Assembly (NCBI GenBank): GCA_900088475.1
Contig: FLMG01001956.1
Span: 110,015-174,014, forward strand
Length of the DNA: 64,000 nt
Origin: Hyphochytrium catenoides
Taxonomy: Eukaryota > Sar > Hyphochytriomycetes > Hyphochytriales > Hyphochytriaceae
Direction: 5' to 3'
Under the pieces are notes generated by a model. The model did not search any database. It was not told the origin of the DNA and saw only the letters and a program-made list of their open reading frames with translations. Shown here piece after piece: positions 47,072 through 58,699 of this stretch. The translations under genes and the position numbers were made by a program. Every line of letters begins with the position of its first letter. The stretch's first letter is position 1.

Positions 47072-48574
47072 TTAGATGAGCTCAATCTGCACAGCGCCAA
47101 TGACTACACCCAAAATGCCACCGAGAAGTACGAGCTTCCATTCATCCTCTTGAAAGACAGGGTGAAGAAGATTCTCGAACTCCCGGCTTGGGAGGTTGCC
47201 TACGGATGTCTCTAGAGTCTCTTGCACCTCAAGGGCTTCCATAACATAGGACTGCAAGTGCTCCACGGAGATTGGTAGGAGCTCCACAACCTTCTTTGAA
47301 AACTCGTCCCTCATCGCGTCATACTCGGCAGAGCCCATGGTAACACGAACAATGGGCTGAAGCTTGCCGAAGCGCTCATCTACTGCGGCCTCAATGTGGT
47401 TGTAGATAAGAGAAACTAGCACATCCGCGCACCGGCCCTTAACCATCGCCTCAGCAATGTTCTGCGGATTTAGAAAGTCACGGGCTGCAATCCTCGCATA
47501 CTCCCTGGCAACCTCCTTTTGGTGGCGCAGGAAGAGACCATGGAGCTTCAAACCGCAGATATACACAGGATCAATGGGTCGGAAGATCATAGCAAGAGCG
47601 ATAGCATTGGTGAGAGCCCCAACTACCAAACCAATGACAGGGAAGGAGATAACTCGAAGTAGCATATCATCGTTGATCTGTTCTCCCTCTGGGGTGTAGT
47701 TGTTGACCTGGAAGCCCAAAAAGAGGGCCAACTGCATGACTCCAAAGATAAAGCCCATAGTAGCACCAGAGTTACGGATGAAGGTGAGTTCCGCATGACC
47801 ACAGGTGATGAACATCTGGTTCAATAGCTCTGGCCGCTTCTTTCCAGCCTCTACGACCATCTCCTCAATGTCTAGCAGATCTTCAATGTTGTTTCGCACG
47901 TCATCGATCATCTTCTCGATAATTGGTGGTGCATCCTCGAGAATCTTCTGATACAGCTCTTCCTTTATGCCATTAGGAATCATTCCCCACAACTTAGGGT
48001 TATACTTGGTGGCGATGGCGTCAACCATTTCTTTAGTATGGGTCTGCATCATAGGGCCAAGCTCCTGTGCCACTCGAATGGGCTCAACCTTTCCAAACAT
48101 CTCCTTAACGTTGATGAGCTTCGTGGTCATCAGTTTTACAGCTGTCCGAGCCATCTTCTCCGCCTTGGAAGGCACGATACCCTGCCAGCCCGGAAGACCA
48201 ACGTTGGCCCAGGTCTTGCTGTTCTTTAGCTGGTAGAAGCCCTTGAACTCAATGGGGTAGAAAGTCATCCATAGGGCAAGCCAGATATGGAAATAGGTAA
48301 ATATGACACTGACAAACGGGATAGAGAAGAGAGCCAGGTTGGTAAGTAGGTCAAAGTGTTTCCCCAGCTTTTCTTCCAGCGTTGGAGTTAAAAGGACTAT
48401 TGCTCCGATGCACAGACCAGTTACGGCGATCATCACCACCAGCTGCCAACTGCAAGCAGGGATGAGGCCAGGGAACTTGATATCCTCCTTGGCCCCGCTT
48501 TCCAGATTGTCAACCAGATTTTCATCCAGCCTTCTGGGAGTCTCTTCAAGGTTCTTCTTTTGTTTATAGCCCAT
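47072..48574 (-). CDS. DUF445 family membrane protein, intronless
   Basis: A single uninterrupted frame of 500 codons from 48574. DUF445 proteins are mainly bacterial membrane proteins of unknown role, with scattered eukaryotic members. Hydrophobic segments lie near residues 41-62 (SWQLVVMIAVTGLCIGAIVL), 77-107, 270-292 (ATMGFIFGVMQLALFLGF), about 310-340 and at the C-terminus (LVLLGGILGVVIGAVQIELI). Two copies of the family motif are visible: YPIEFKG with GWQGIVPSKAEKMA, and GALTNAIALAMIFRPIDPVY with LHGLFLRHQKEVAREYAR. The lack of introns contrasts with most neighbours, and could reflect bacterial origin or retroposition. Its end is 190 bases from the convergent ssSPT gene. Confidence 0.88.
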   Translation of the reverse strand: MGYKQKKNLEETPRRLDENLVDNLESGAKEDIKFPGLIPACSWQLVVMIAVTGLCIGAIVLLTPTLEEKLGKHFDLLTNLALFSIPFVSVIFTYFHIWLALWMTFYPIEFKGFYQLKNSKTWANVGLPGWQGIVPSKAEKMARTAVKLMTTKLINVKEMFGKVEPIRVAQELGPMMQTHTKEMVDAIATKYNPKLWGMIPNGIKEELYQKILEDAPPIIEKMIDDVRNNIEDLLDIEEMVVEAGKKRPELLNQMFITCGHAELTFIRNSGATMGFIFGVMQLALFLGFQVNNYTPEGEQINDDMLLRVISFPVIGLVVGALTNAIALAMIFRPIDPVYICGLKLHGLFLRHQKEVAREYARIAARDFLNPQNIAEAMVKGRCADVLVSLIYNHIEAAVDERFGKLQPIVRVTMGSAEYDAMRDEFSKKVVELLPISVEHLQSYVMEALEVQETLETSVGNLPSREFENLLHPVFQEDEWKLVLLGGILGVVIGAVQIELI

Positions 48575-48963
48575 GGCTGCAAGTAAAGAAGTCTGTCCGA
48601 CTCACAAGCTGATCTAAAGAAGCTTGCTGCTCAGTGCTATAATGCAAATGGAAAAACAGATTATGGCAGCAGGATGCATCTGCCCCCTTTTACGGCGATC
48701 CCATGAAGACCGACTCTACGATATTGCAAGTAGTAGTTCTAGTAGTGAATCCTCCCTAGGCTGACAAACCCTTGTTTCCCTCCCTTTCCGCTGATATCTA
48801 TGCCAAGGTCCTTGTCCAGGGCAGGCAAGATGCACAGTAGGAGAGGCTGTTATAGAAATCGCATTCTACTGGTACATAGCGGGGACTGAATGAGGTAGCT
48901 GCCTCACACCTTCATTCCACTGTCAAGGATGTCCAACGTCCTACCGACTTTGGGCGAGGGGCT

Positions 48964-49215
48964 TCAAAAATTTGAGATACGGAGCAGACTTTCCGAAGAA
49001 GAAAGCTTCTGCGCAGAACGAAGACCAGAAATTACTATCAATTGAGTCTGCGTCTGCTGGATGCTCTCACAATCACGCTCTCTGTAGCTAGAGAGCCAGA
49101 GGTTTCCACTATGACACGCTTTCAGAAAGTCAAAAACCATGGTCATGATCTCCATCTTTCCATTGGCTGCCCTTAGGTTCTTCCAAACAAAGCTCTCAAT
49201 AGAACTATCATACAA
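48964..49215 (-). CDS. Possible exon of an unknown gene
   Basis: The open segment ends at 48964 and contains YDSSIESFVWKNLRAANGKM, then IMTMVFDFLKACHSGNLWLS, which reads like a folded helical protein. The frame stays open upstream to about 49260. Upstream splice joins tested by eye do not keep frame. It could be a last exon or chance. Confidence 0.3.
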   Translation of the reverse strand: MYDSSIESFVWKNLRAANGKMEIMTMVFDFLKACHSGNLWLSSYRERDCESIQQTQTQLIVISGLRSAQKLSSSESLLRISNF

Positions 49216-50148
49216 CAGGCCCCATATCCTCGAGGTGAATGTTCTCTTCCACTTCCTGTCTCTCTTGCTTTCTCACGCTTTCTTCGCTATTGTTTGACAG
49301 TAGCCCTCGTTCTCTCTGTCTCTCGGACTGTCTGTCGTTTATTCCTACCTCTTGTAGTGACAGCAGAGAGTCAGTCCGCCGCCTCCGCTCCACCTGTTGT
49401 TATGGTCACTTTCTTATCCCTGTCAATGGTCAAAGCATCTCCCTTAGGCCCTCCCTGATTGGTCAATGGCATAATAGACACAAGGGTTCTTCTGAGGGAG
49501 ACAATGTAGGAAATAGCAGATCCGGAGAGATGGCTCTGTCAGAGTTTAGTCTCCAGAACCGAGAATAATCCGGATTTATGCATGTGAGCCATTACAGCTG
49601 TTTGTCAGCTTCCTTTAAGATTCACTTATTCTTGAATATAGCACTTCCTATTCTTCCATGGGAGCCATAAGGCATTAATGTATTAGTGATAGCAAATGTA
49701 AGCCTAAATAGCCTCTAGCTCTCTAAACCGATTCCGCAATCGCCCCATTATAGGCCTCGGTCATCTTCCTGATTGCACGAGAAGAATGGTTGAGGACAAA
49801 TAGAGCTTCAGTTTGCCTTCTCGGAACCCACCCTCCTCCATCATCTAAGGCCTACCTTTACAATTTACGGAGTACAAAGGTATGGAACCCCATCATACAG
49901 ACAAACAGAAGGTTCAGGACTCACACACTCTTCCACACACCTTAGTTCATAGGGGAAATAGTAGAAATCGTAGAAGAGTGCAAGCTCTTCTTCTATGAGA
50001 ACCTCTTTAATGTTTCCAAGAAAGTGAGTGAGATGCCAAGTTGAGTGGAACTATGACAGACTCTGGAAAAAAGACTTTAATGTGATTTTGGCGCGTTGAA
50101 TCGACAAGTGTCACAGGTTGACTTGCATGCTTTGGACATGCCATGATC

Positions 50149-50586
50149 CTACCTTATTAGGACTTGAAAGAGACATGCTTCGTACCCTTTGATACTTGTA
50201 CAGAAAGGAAAACGCTTCATAATCTTGTTCCACATGCTTCTTTGACTTGAGCGCCAGTCATTGGCGCCGTTAGAGCTGGTCACCAGAGACAAGCAAGTAT
50301 TGCTGATGATTGACTCAGCGTGCCAGTCAGCTTTCAGGTCCTTGTTGACTTCTTGTTCATGCAAGTTGGTACGATTCTTTAGAAAGCCTGGCAGACAACA
50401 GCTGAGAGGACAATACTCATTCATCAGGTGGACCCTTTCTAATGGTTGTTCTAGGCGTATGCTTGTCACATTGTCAGATGCAAGTTCAAGCACCTTGAAG
50501 TTTAATGATGAAGATTGACAGCAATTGACTTCTAACCACAGCGCAGGGTTAGCTTCAAACCGTAGCATATAGAATATGATTGCCAT
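50149..50586 (-). CDS. Possible orphan protein, 145 residues
   Basis: A single open frame starting MAIIFYMLRFEANPALWLEV, Cys- and Ser-containing, with no recognised domain. It lies in a gene-poor stretch. A chance frame of this length is possible at this base composition, so support is weak. Confidence 0.25.
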   Translation of the reverse strand: MAIIFYMLRFEANPALWLEVNCCQSSSLNFKVLELASDNVTSIRLEQPLERVHLMNEYCPLSCCLPGFLKNRTNLHEQEVNKDLKADWHAESIISNTCLSLVTSSNGANDWRSSQRSMWNKIMKRFPFCTSIKGYEACLFQVLIR

Positions 50587-53500
50587 GTGCTTGATTGTGT
50601 CTTTTTATAAATGCGAAAGACTATGATGACCCATCGTTTTATTAATCATAGAGTGAGAGAAGAAAAGAAGATGCGACCATACAAACTGCTGACAGAGGCT
50701 GTTGTTGACATGTACTGCTATGTTGTTTCTTCATCATCTGTGACCTTTTACAAGTCGCTCTCCTGACATCCTTGTCATCCATAGTAGTAGTGCTTCCTTC
50801 TTTGATCAGCTAGCCTTGACATCACCTCCTGTACTGTAATGGTGGTACACCTAAAAACAGTTTTGATGAAGAAGAAAAACTAACACCACCAGATAAAGAA
50901 GCAACAAGAAAGAAGGAACTTCAAAAGCAGCGAAGGAAGCAGCCACCTACAGACTAGAGAGCCATGTCGTCAATCAGTTACTGTGTGATGGTATTGTCAC
51001 CTGTCCAGGAATCCAGGAATCTTCATGTCAGGGTTATTATCAAGAAAACTGCTGTTAGTCGCTGTTCTGGAGGGCCATAGGGTAGGGATGATGCCTTTTG
51101 TGGCTAGCTAACAGCTCTAATATAGGACTGATTCTAGAGACAAAGAGATCTTATCATAGGAAGAATTAAGATCAATACATGGCAGTGCGTCCAAGCTATA
51201 GTGCGGCCTCATGTCTTCATATACGAGCTCCGAAGAAGGGTGCCTACATCCTCCGGCCTCCGCTCTTCGGCTCTTGCATAACAAAACAGTAAATTCTTGA
51301 GAAAAAATAGAGAGTAAGACCTCTTCACGTCTTCTTCCTGACATCGCCAGCCCTCTTCCGTTGCTCCCCAAGGGTTTTAGTTAGTTGCCGCTTCGCCTAG
51401 AAAATATCACTCTTTGAATAGGACTCCGCCCATTACAGACCTTCTGCTTCTTTTTAGTGAGAAGTATGTCCTTCTGCTTCCATTAACTGAGGAGTAATCT
51501 GTCATTACCGCATCTTTTCCGCTAATCTACGAATTTTATAGAAATACGTATCAGCAGCAGTAAGATGTCCTCGCTACTGCCGCTGTGTACCTTGCTGCTG
51601 ATCGAGAGTAGCTAGACCGCTGCTAGTGTTGGTTGCTATTAGTTTGAAATAAAATACACCTGTCCTCATCCATCATCAGACTCAGATCAGTATCTGAACA
51701 GGCTGTTATGATCCTGAGAAGGAAGGTGATTGCCTGTGGGACAACAGTAGTAAGTACTATAATCACTCTGAGAGATCATCATCGACGGCTATCCCTGTTT
51801 TTTGTTGATGGCTTCCTCAATCATCCTGAGCATTACTGTCCACCACTGGTGGCCGTTGGAAGAAGAAGATGCATTCGACCTTCTCAATCTTCCAGAGTAT
51901 TGTTGGCCACCTGCGGTGAGAGGAGAAGATGCAGCCGGAAGTAATAGCAACAGTATGATAAACATGCTGGTACGAGTCTTGTTACTTCCTTTCCTCTTCT
52001 TAGGGTAGTAGCCAGCGTCGTCCGTCCGTCGTCGCTAGATTAAAAAAGAGGACATCGAGTTTTGGTTAGCGTGTAAAGTGGTGAGACTAGCGTATCACTA
52101 TGATAGTCATCAGAAGAAAGACAGAGGTGAATATAATCAACAAGTAAGAATGAATGGGTGCCCTCTCTGGCTACACCGTTCCCCATCATCCCGGGTTATT
52201 GGTTGTAGAAGGGCACGACGCAACAACGACAAAGAAGGTAACGACCACCACTACCAGCTGCTAGTAAGGAATAATAAGTAGTATATACGAGCCAATAGTC
52301 ACCAGATGGCAGCAGTAGGTTCTGCATAGAAATGGGTCATGAGTAGGGACCCTTCTAACAAGTCGGAGCTATTTATTATGGAGCACTACTGGTGATGAAA
52401 TCTGGGGCCATGTAATGTCATGAAGGATGCTACTGCTACTAGCATCTTTTTTGGTTGTGGGAAGAGTAAGGCGGAGGAATTGCTGAGGGTCTGCCGCGCA
52501 ACCTCATCAGCAGCCAGAACCACCAAAGTGGTAGGTTCTAGTGCATATAGATCTACTAGAAAGAATAGCCATCCCAATAGCAAGTAAGTTCTAATTATCC
52601 TCATGACTGTCTTGTAACCACCACGACGAGGACTCACAACCAACCCTGCAACTGTTTTCTTGGGGAGTTTCTTGGCTTCAGCACTAGTAGTATGTCCTAT
52701 TATTCTGCTGCTGGGGAAGGAAAACAGCTTGCTTTCATATCAGTTCTTCTCTTTGGAAGTACTTGACTTGCAAGTGCAGCAGCCAAGACAAGCAAGATAC
52801 GAACAAATGGGGCTTGTAGCACTAAGCACTACTACTATGTCGTCCAATTTAGCGGTGTTGCAACAAGGAGCAGCATCCATACACCAGTTCTAACAAATGG
52901 TAGTATAGACGTACTTGATCATCGGTACTTCGAACTATTATCTCTAGTGGCTTTGACAAATAAAAAAGTGGAGAATGATGGTTAGGCGGGATCGGAGTGG
53001 CGTTGCAGCAGACTCCTCATTGTTGATAGAGGAACGACTATGGGATCGTGTCATTACGTAAGCGCACTGCAAGGCCAGCATGTGTTGGCGTGGGTAAACT
53101 TAATTGAGATAGCACCCTGGTAGCGTCGGTCTTCAACATACACCGCGCAGGAGGGCATCAGGAGTCAAGCGCCACCACCATTGACCAAGACGCTCCTAGA
53201 AAAAAGCAGGCCATCCCACAATACTTGTGCCGGTAGACGCTCTCCTTTTCTGCCGGTATATTTACTACTAGCTAATCATCAGCCCTCATTCTTATTGTTA
53301 GGAACAGCTTTATTTTACAGGGAGGATACGAGATCTCGGGACGAACTGACCACCACAACGTGTAATAAAAAGCAGAGATCACGATCTCCTTGCCGAAGGG
53401 CCAGGACCACAATCATGGACTGCAAATTGCTTGCTCGCTGAATATTGCCGTTTCATGGATACTTCTCAGCAACTTGCAGAAGATAGGTAAATAAGAATAG

Positions 53501-55233
53501 TCTTACTTTTGATAGATAGTTCTAGGTAGAAAATCAACAGAGATAATGATAGTGTGACGCTACGCTAGCATCCTCAACCATACGATCAAGGTAAGTAGAC
53601 GATTTACTAGAAGGCCAAAAAGTTCTTCTACCTGACGGTGAGTTCCTCTCCCCTTTCCTTGTTGCCAACGCCTTGATGAGGCTTCTCTTCCCTTCCTACA
53701 CTATCTGATACCAGCCTTGTTTGGCATCCTGCATGTGTTTGGAGGACCATGTAGTACTTCCTCTGTAATAATGCCCTGAGCCATCCTATGGATGATCTAA
53801 CGACGACGAAAGCAAGAACCGAACCTAGATAACAACGACAGAGAACTTCAGAAAGGCGCTTTTGTGTTACCATCTCTTCTTTCCTGCTATGATCATCCTG
53901 CTGTAGCTCTAGAATGATTGCAGCAAACTTCTCGACCTAATAGAACTACCTACCTGATAACAGCACGTGATATCTCAAGGGCACTTGCCTCCACAAAAAA
54001 TTGATTACAGTCCCCCAATCTAAACACTTGTTTTTCATCCTGCGTGGGACTGTGGAGACTATAGGCAACACTACTAATAAGAAGGATCAGGCAGAGGAGG
54101 AGGATCACCATTCTTCAGTCAATAATAAGCATAGGATGCGCCACGATATGTCGTACTTTTCTTTCGCTTTTACAGGTAGAAATGCAATATTTTCCTAGCG
54201 GAGCCCATAGTAGAAAAATCTAAAATAGAACTAATAGTGATCTGCACTTTTGCAGCCATCGCTAGCTGATCTCAACCTATCATCCCAATCTGAGTTGATC
54301 ACCTCTTCTTAGTAGCTGTGGATGACCTACGTACTTTTTGAAAGCCTTTAACCGCCTGTCGCTATCAGGTGGACTGATCTTGATATCGAAAAGCTGGAGT
54401 CAAGCTCTTGAGCCGCCGTTGATTGGCGAACCGAGGGGCGTCAGACGTCAGATGACCTCTCACTTTGGACCACCATGGAACACGCCCAAGAGGGTGGTAG
54501 TTGTTCCATCACCTGACCTGATATGGTGCTGCCCTGTACATACCATACAGACCCTTCTCCAGAAGTGTCGCTAGAAGCCTGTCCCTGCAGCTGGTGTGGG
54601 GCCTTCACCCTGGATTACTCCATCAGCAGCCTCTGATTGGTCGGTGGGGATGCGTCAACACTCTCACAAAACGGGTAAAATAGCCGCCCTTTCACACCTA
54701 AAGTAGTAGAATTTCCTAGCTTGACCAGTCTACCCTAGCATCTTCTTACTATGCTCAGATGCAGAGATAATTCAGTTGGTCTATAATAATAGTATACCTT
54801 GCTCATCCTGCCCTCCTACTTTGAAATGGACTTGACACCACATTTCTGTTCTGTATTTCTACTCGTAGGCTTTACAATGGGTTCTAGTAATAAAATAACA
54901 CAACTAGCTTTTCTCTACCTTCCTCTTTCTCAGATCCTTTCTCCTTCTAGGACAGGTCCCGCAAGCTCTATCGTACACATAGAGGGGTCAGTCGCTACAC
55001 CCATAATAATAGTAGGCATTATACAGCACGTCCATCAAAGCGAAGTGAGGAATAGCCGCGGAATGGTAATACTCTGTGCTTGGCCTTCCGTGTCTGTTCT
55101 TACATCGGAGCCGCTGAGATTTTCTTGAAGTTCAAAATTGTAGGTTGGAGGCGTAGTAAGAAAGCTCCATTGGCCCTTTAGCTCTAGTCTATCTACTCAC
55201 TCCGTAATAGTAGTGGTTCTTCCCTTCCCTTAT

Positions 55234-55650
55234 CTAACATTTCCCTCTAAACCTGAGAACCATGGTATGTCCGTGTTGTAAACAGGCATTGTCTGTGATT
55301 ATTGTGCCCTTTCTTGCATCAGAACTGATCCCAGCAGAGCGGAGCTGAGAGGACAAAGGAAGCACGATTGAGGCAGATCTTAACTGCCAAACAGGAGGCT
55401 GGTTTACCTCCTTGCTTGGAAGCGGTGAGGCGTCATTGAGAGACAACGGAGAGAGGGATCTTTTGGATGCCAGTCCACCACAAAGGGATTGAGATTGATA
55501 GCTGCGATCCTGCATTCTGAACCGCCTCCTACTGGCCTGCTTCTTCCCTATCTCTACAACCCGGCCATTGTCTTTTAGGTCGGGAAGCCACAAGGTTAGC
55601 CATGAGCGCAGCGCTCGATATCCAGCATTAATCAATTTCCAGACCATCAC
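55234..55650 (-). CDS. Possible orphan protein, 138 residues
   Basis: An open frame starts at 55650, only 54 bases from the divergent ammonium transporter ATG. It begins MMVWKLINAGYRALRSWLTL and then becomes Ser/Arg-rich. No family is recognised. It may be chance sequence within the transporter promoter. Confidence 0.25.
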   Translation of the reverse strand: MMVWKLINAGYRALRSWLTLWLPDLKDNGRVVEIGKKQASRRRFRMQDRSYQSQSLCGGLASKRSLSPLSLNDASPLPSKEVNQPPVWQLRSASIVLPLSSQLRSAGISSDARKGTIITDNACLQHGHTMVLRFRGKC

Positions 55651-55703
55651 ACAACTGCTTTCAGCACCTTGCCGACTTCAGCAGTAGGCCAAAGGAAGCT
55701 CAT

Positions 55704-57434
55704 TTGGTTGCTCCCTCAACGGTCACAATGAGGGTCTCTCAAGGGTTCAACCTCGCAGCCCTGCTGGGTGCTGTAATGTTCGCTGCAGTTGCGGCGCAGG
55801 ACGCTATTGACTACCTCACCGCGGACCAGACGATCACGCTCACCATAGATGGTCAGAACAAAACTCTACCCTGGGGCACCTTCCTGCAGACGTTGGCACA
55901 AGTCAAGTCTAAGGATGGCACTAGCTGCACCAACGGAGAAACTTGCGGGGCAGTGGCCTTGCAGACGGATCTAGACCGCGTGAATACGAGCATCAACATC
56001 GCTTGGCTTCTGCTAGGTTCATATATGGTCTTCCTGATGCAGGCAGGTTTCACCTTCCTGGAGCTTGGATGCGTCAGTTTGAAGAACACGAAAAACATTA
56101 TCGTGAAGAATCTGGGCGACTGCTGCATTGGCGCTCTGGTCTGGTGGGGTTGGGGTTATGCCTTTGGTCTCTCTGGGACGAATACCTTTATTGGTAACAC
56201 TTTCTTCTTCCTGACGAATGGCTTCCAGGACGGCGTAGCTGGAGATGCCCTTGCGTCTGTTGCCGGTGGTTACAATGGCTATAACTACGCAACTTGGCTG
56301 TTCCAGTGGGCATTTGCGTTGAAAGCTGCCTCTATCACCTCGGGTGCAGTTGCCGAGCGTGTGAATACATACGGGTACTTCATTGGTACCTTCTGCATTG
56401 TCAGCTTCATCTATCCAGTCGTAGTACACTGGTGCTGGTCTGCCACTGGCTGGGCTAGCTCCTTCAACACCGATGTTTCAGCCAAGCTCTTCCGGGTCGG
56501 CGTAATTGATTTCGCTGGCTCGGGAGTCATCCACACTACCGGTGGAACATGTGCTTTGATTGCTGCTATCATCTTGGGCCCAAGAAAGGGAAGATTTGAC
56601 TCGGCCGGCCAGGTAGTTGATTTACCCATGCAGTCCGTGCCATTCCAGTCTCTCGGAACTCTTCTCCTGTGGTTCGGCTGGTATGGATTCAATTGCGCAT
56701 CTACTCTAGGACTTAAGGGTACTCTCGCTGACGTTGCAGCCAAGACCGCCGTCACTACAACCATCGCTGCAGCAGCTGGTGGCATTACCTGCGTGGTACT
56801 TGGAGTCGTAGTAGGCGTCCGCGGCCTCAAAATAGTCAACCCCGTGCTAGCCAACAACGGCATCCTTGCTGGGCTAGTCGGCATTACGGCTGGCTGCTCC
56901 ACCGTTGATATCTACGCCGCCTTTGTCATTGGTGTTGTCGCGGCAGCATGCTACTTCTTCTGCGACCAGCTCCTTCTGAGGCTACGCATTGATGATGTTG
57001 TCGGCGCTGTCCCAGTTCACCTCGCAGCTGGGGCCTGGGGCATGATTGCTACGGGACTATTCGCAACCAAAGAGAACTACATGATGGCATATTTTGATCT
57101 TGGGGATGACACCCCTTGTGGCCTTTTCTACTCCGCATCTTGCAACGGCCTCGGTGGCCGTCTGTTTGCTGCTCAGCTAGTCTTTGTTCTTGCCGTCATC
57201 GCCTGGGCTGGGGGTCTGGCCTTCATCCTGTACTTTAGCCTGCGCATGATTGGCATGCTTCGTGTTTCTGAGGAGATTGAGGAGCTTGGAATGGACCACT
57301 CCGTCCATGGTGGCCACGCATATGAGTACAACCCCACCACCACTACTGAGTATAAGAAAGCAGTAGCTGCAAAGAAGGTGGAGGAAACCGAGGAGTATGT
57401 TGAGTCCACCACGCCAGGAGGAGGAGTAGTGTAA
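55704..57434 (+). CDS. AMT1: Ammonium transporter, AMT1 type, intronless
   Basis: A single frame of 576 codons. It moves ammonium across the plasma or vacuolar membrane. A hydrophobic N-terminus (FNLAALLGAVMFAAVAAQ) resembles a signal peptide, and starting at the second ATG (55728) would place it closer to the N-terminus. Family features include NIAWLLLGSYMVFLMQAGFT, LGCVSLKNTKNIIVKNLGDC, and the AMT signature DFAGSGVIHTTGGTCALIAA. The pore Trp/His region is seen in IYPVVVHWCWSATGWAS and DVVGAVPVHLAAGAWGMIAT. About eleven membrane spans can be counted. The cytosolic tail (HEYNPTTTTEYKK-like acidic and Thr-rich) lacks the plant regulatory motif. It is one of two intronless genes here. Confidence 0.95.
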   Translation: MVAPSTVTMRVSQGFNLAALLGAVMFAAVAAQDAIDYLTADQTITLTIDGQNKTLPWGTFLQTLAQVKSKDGTSCTNGETCGAVALQTDLDRVNTSINIAWLLLGSYMVFLMQAGFTFLELGCVSLKNTKNIIVKNLGDCCIGALVWWGWGYAFGLSGTNTFIGNTFFFLTNGFQDGVAGDALASVAGGYNGYNYATWLFQWAFALKAASITSGAVAERVNTYGYFIGTFCIVSFIYPVVVHWCWSATGWASSFNTDVSAKLFRVGVIDFAGSGVIHTTGGTCALIAAIILGPRKGRFDSAGQVVDLPMQSVPFQSLGTLLLWFGWYGFNCASTLGLKGTLADVAAKTAVTTTIAAAAGGITCVVLGVVVGVRGLKIVNPVLANNGILAGLVGITAGCSTVDIYAAFVIGVVAAACYFFCDQLLLRLRIDDVVGAVPVHLAAGAWGMIATGLFATKENYMMAYFDLGDDTPCGLFYSASCNGLGGRLFAAQLVFVLAVIAWAGGLAFILYFSLRMIGMLRVSEEIEELGMDHSVHGGHAYEYNPTTTTEYKKAVAAKKVEETEEYVESTTPGGGVV

Positions 57435-57924
57435 AGGCTGTTGGGCCTCTTAGTAGACCTACATCGGTTAGATGCGGGGGGTATGTCTTTCCCTGCTTGC
57501 GCTTTGTTCTATAATGCTATCAACTTCACTATAATATATATATTGGCTTCTATCAAACCGTGTATGTTCCGGAACTGTCGTCTCCGACCTCGGCAGCCCA
57601 CATCTTGACAGAGCGGAGAGTATGGGTGAGCAAAATCTCCAAGGAATCTGGCAGAGGTATAGAACAACTCCCGAGGAGTCGGCAGAGGTATAGGATGCCG
57701 GTCCGCCGTTTCCCCTGGCAGGACTCGTAAACTGAAGAAAGAAGGAGCAAGGTCTCAGACATATCCAATTCCTTCTTGCAATCTTCATTAGTTAGGCTTT
57801 TAGCACCTATAGGGAGGAATATGGGGGTAGGTACCTACCTTCCCATTCATGCTCTAGCGGGCTCACACACTTGAGATTCAGGAGGTTACAATTTCAATAC
57901 TTTCCCTTCATATGCCCTTCGCCC
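57435..57924. other. Convergent intergenic region after AMT
   Basis: About 490 bases between two gene ends. An AT-rich stretch at 57520-57545 may serve 3' processing. No coding or RNA feature is supported. Confidence 0.4.
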
Positions 57925-58699
57925 TCAATCTTCGTCGCTATCCTCGTCATAGATCCCTCGTCGAATGTTTGTTTGGCACTTGCGATCACTAGATGACTCT
58001 GCCGTCTCCTCTGTAAGACTCTCAGGAACAGGGCCCTCGTAGTTAATGACCTCAAACTGCGAAATGTACCAGGCCAAGAATTGCGTGGAAAACTTGTCTG
58101 TCCCTCCTAACCTATCAAATCCAGCTATCTGATGCACTGATTGCTGATTCTTGACTAGCTGGATCGTAGGAATCATCCAAATGTTTAATCTTTCGGCAAG
58201 AAATGGCGCCTTTTCTGCGTTGATGCGGACGAACTGCGGCTTATGTCAGTGGAAGAGTTAAACACTGATACGACAGCCAAAAGGCCCTACCCGTGTCTCC
58301 AAGTGCTCCTTAGCGAGTTTGGCTAGATGTTCGTCCACTATCCGACAGTGTGGGGTGGATGGCCTAAAGAAGTGGCAGACAAGCCTCTCGCTTTTCTTTG
58401 AGGCCTCAAAAAATTCCTTCTGGTCAGCTAGTTCGGTGTATGTCCCATGACCAAGTGCCTCCCACACTCTCTTCTTCTCAGCCTTGAAGAATCAAAAGGT
58501 TTTAGATCGACCATCAACCGATCGGCCCAGATGCACTTACTTGTTTCATTAGCTCCCTCCTTCTTCGCTCTCGGATCTTCTCAAAGTCATCCTCATCAAG
58601 ATTCTCGAGCTGCTCCAGTTGACTGTCAAGCTCCGCCTCCTTCTGCCGGAGAGTCTCCAGCATCACATTCCCCACTGCGTCAGCCACCCGCTGATCCAT
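57925..58699 (-). CDS. TXNDC9: TXNDC9/APACD-type phosducin-like thioredoxin protein
   Basis: Three exons, 58699-58541, 58482-58291 and 58239-57925, join in frame for 221 residues, close to human TXNDC9 (226). It belongs to the phosducin-like group that works with the CCT chaperonin in folding tubulin and actin. An N-terminal coiled coil with [20 protein letters not shown] is the family hallmark. The thioredoxin-like domain follows: [40 protein letters not shown] and [20 protein letters not shown]. The usual CxxC is replaced by a TPHC-type sequence, as is normal for the family. The C-terminal tail ends IYDEDSDED. Confidence 0.93.

Larger units (their letters stand above)
48575..55703. other. 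7-kb region without recognisable genes
   Basis: The longest gap in the window. Open frames are short and resemble no family. The part from about 50.6 to 55.2 kb is enriched in TAG/AGT/CAG/ATC triplets on both strands and shorter in G+C than flanks by eye. Candidates are listed separately at 48964-49215, 50149-50586 and 55234-55650. No terminal repeats, reverse transcriptase or transposase motifs, tRNA or rRNA were found. Confidence 0.45.
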
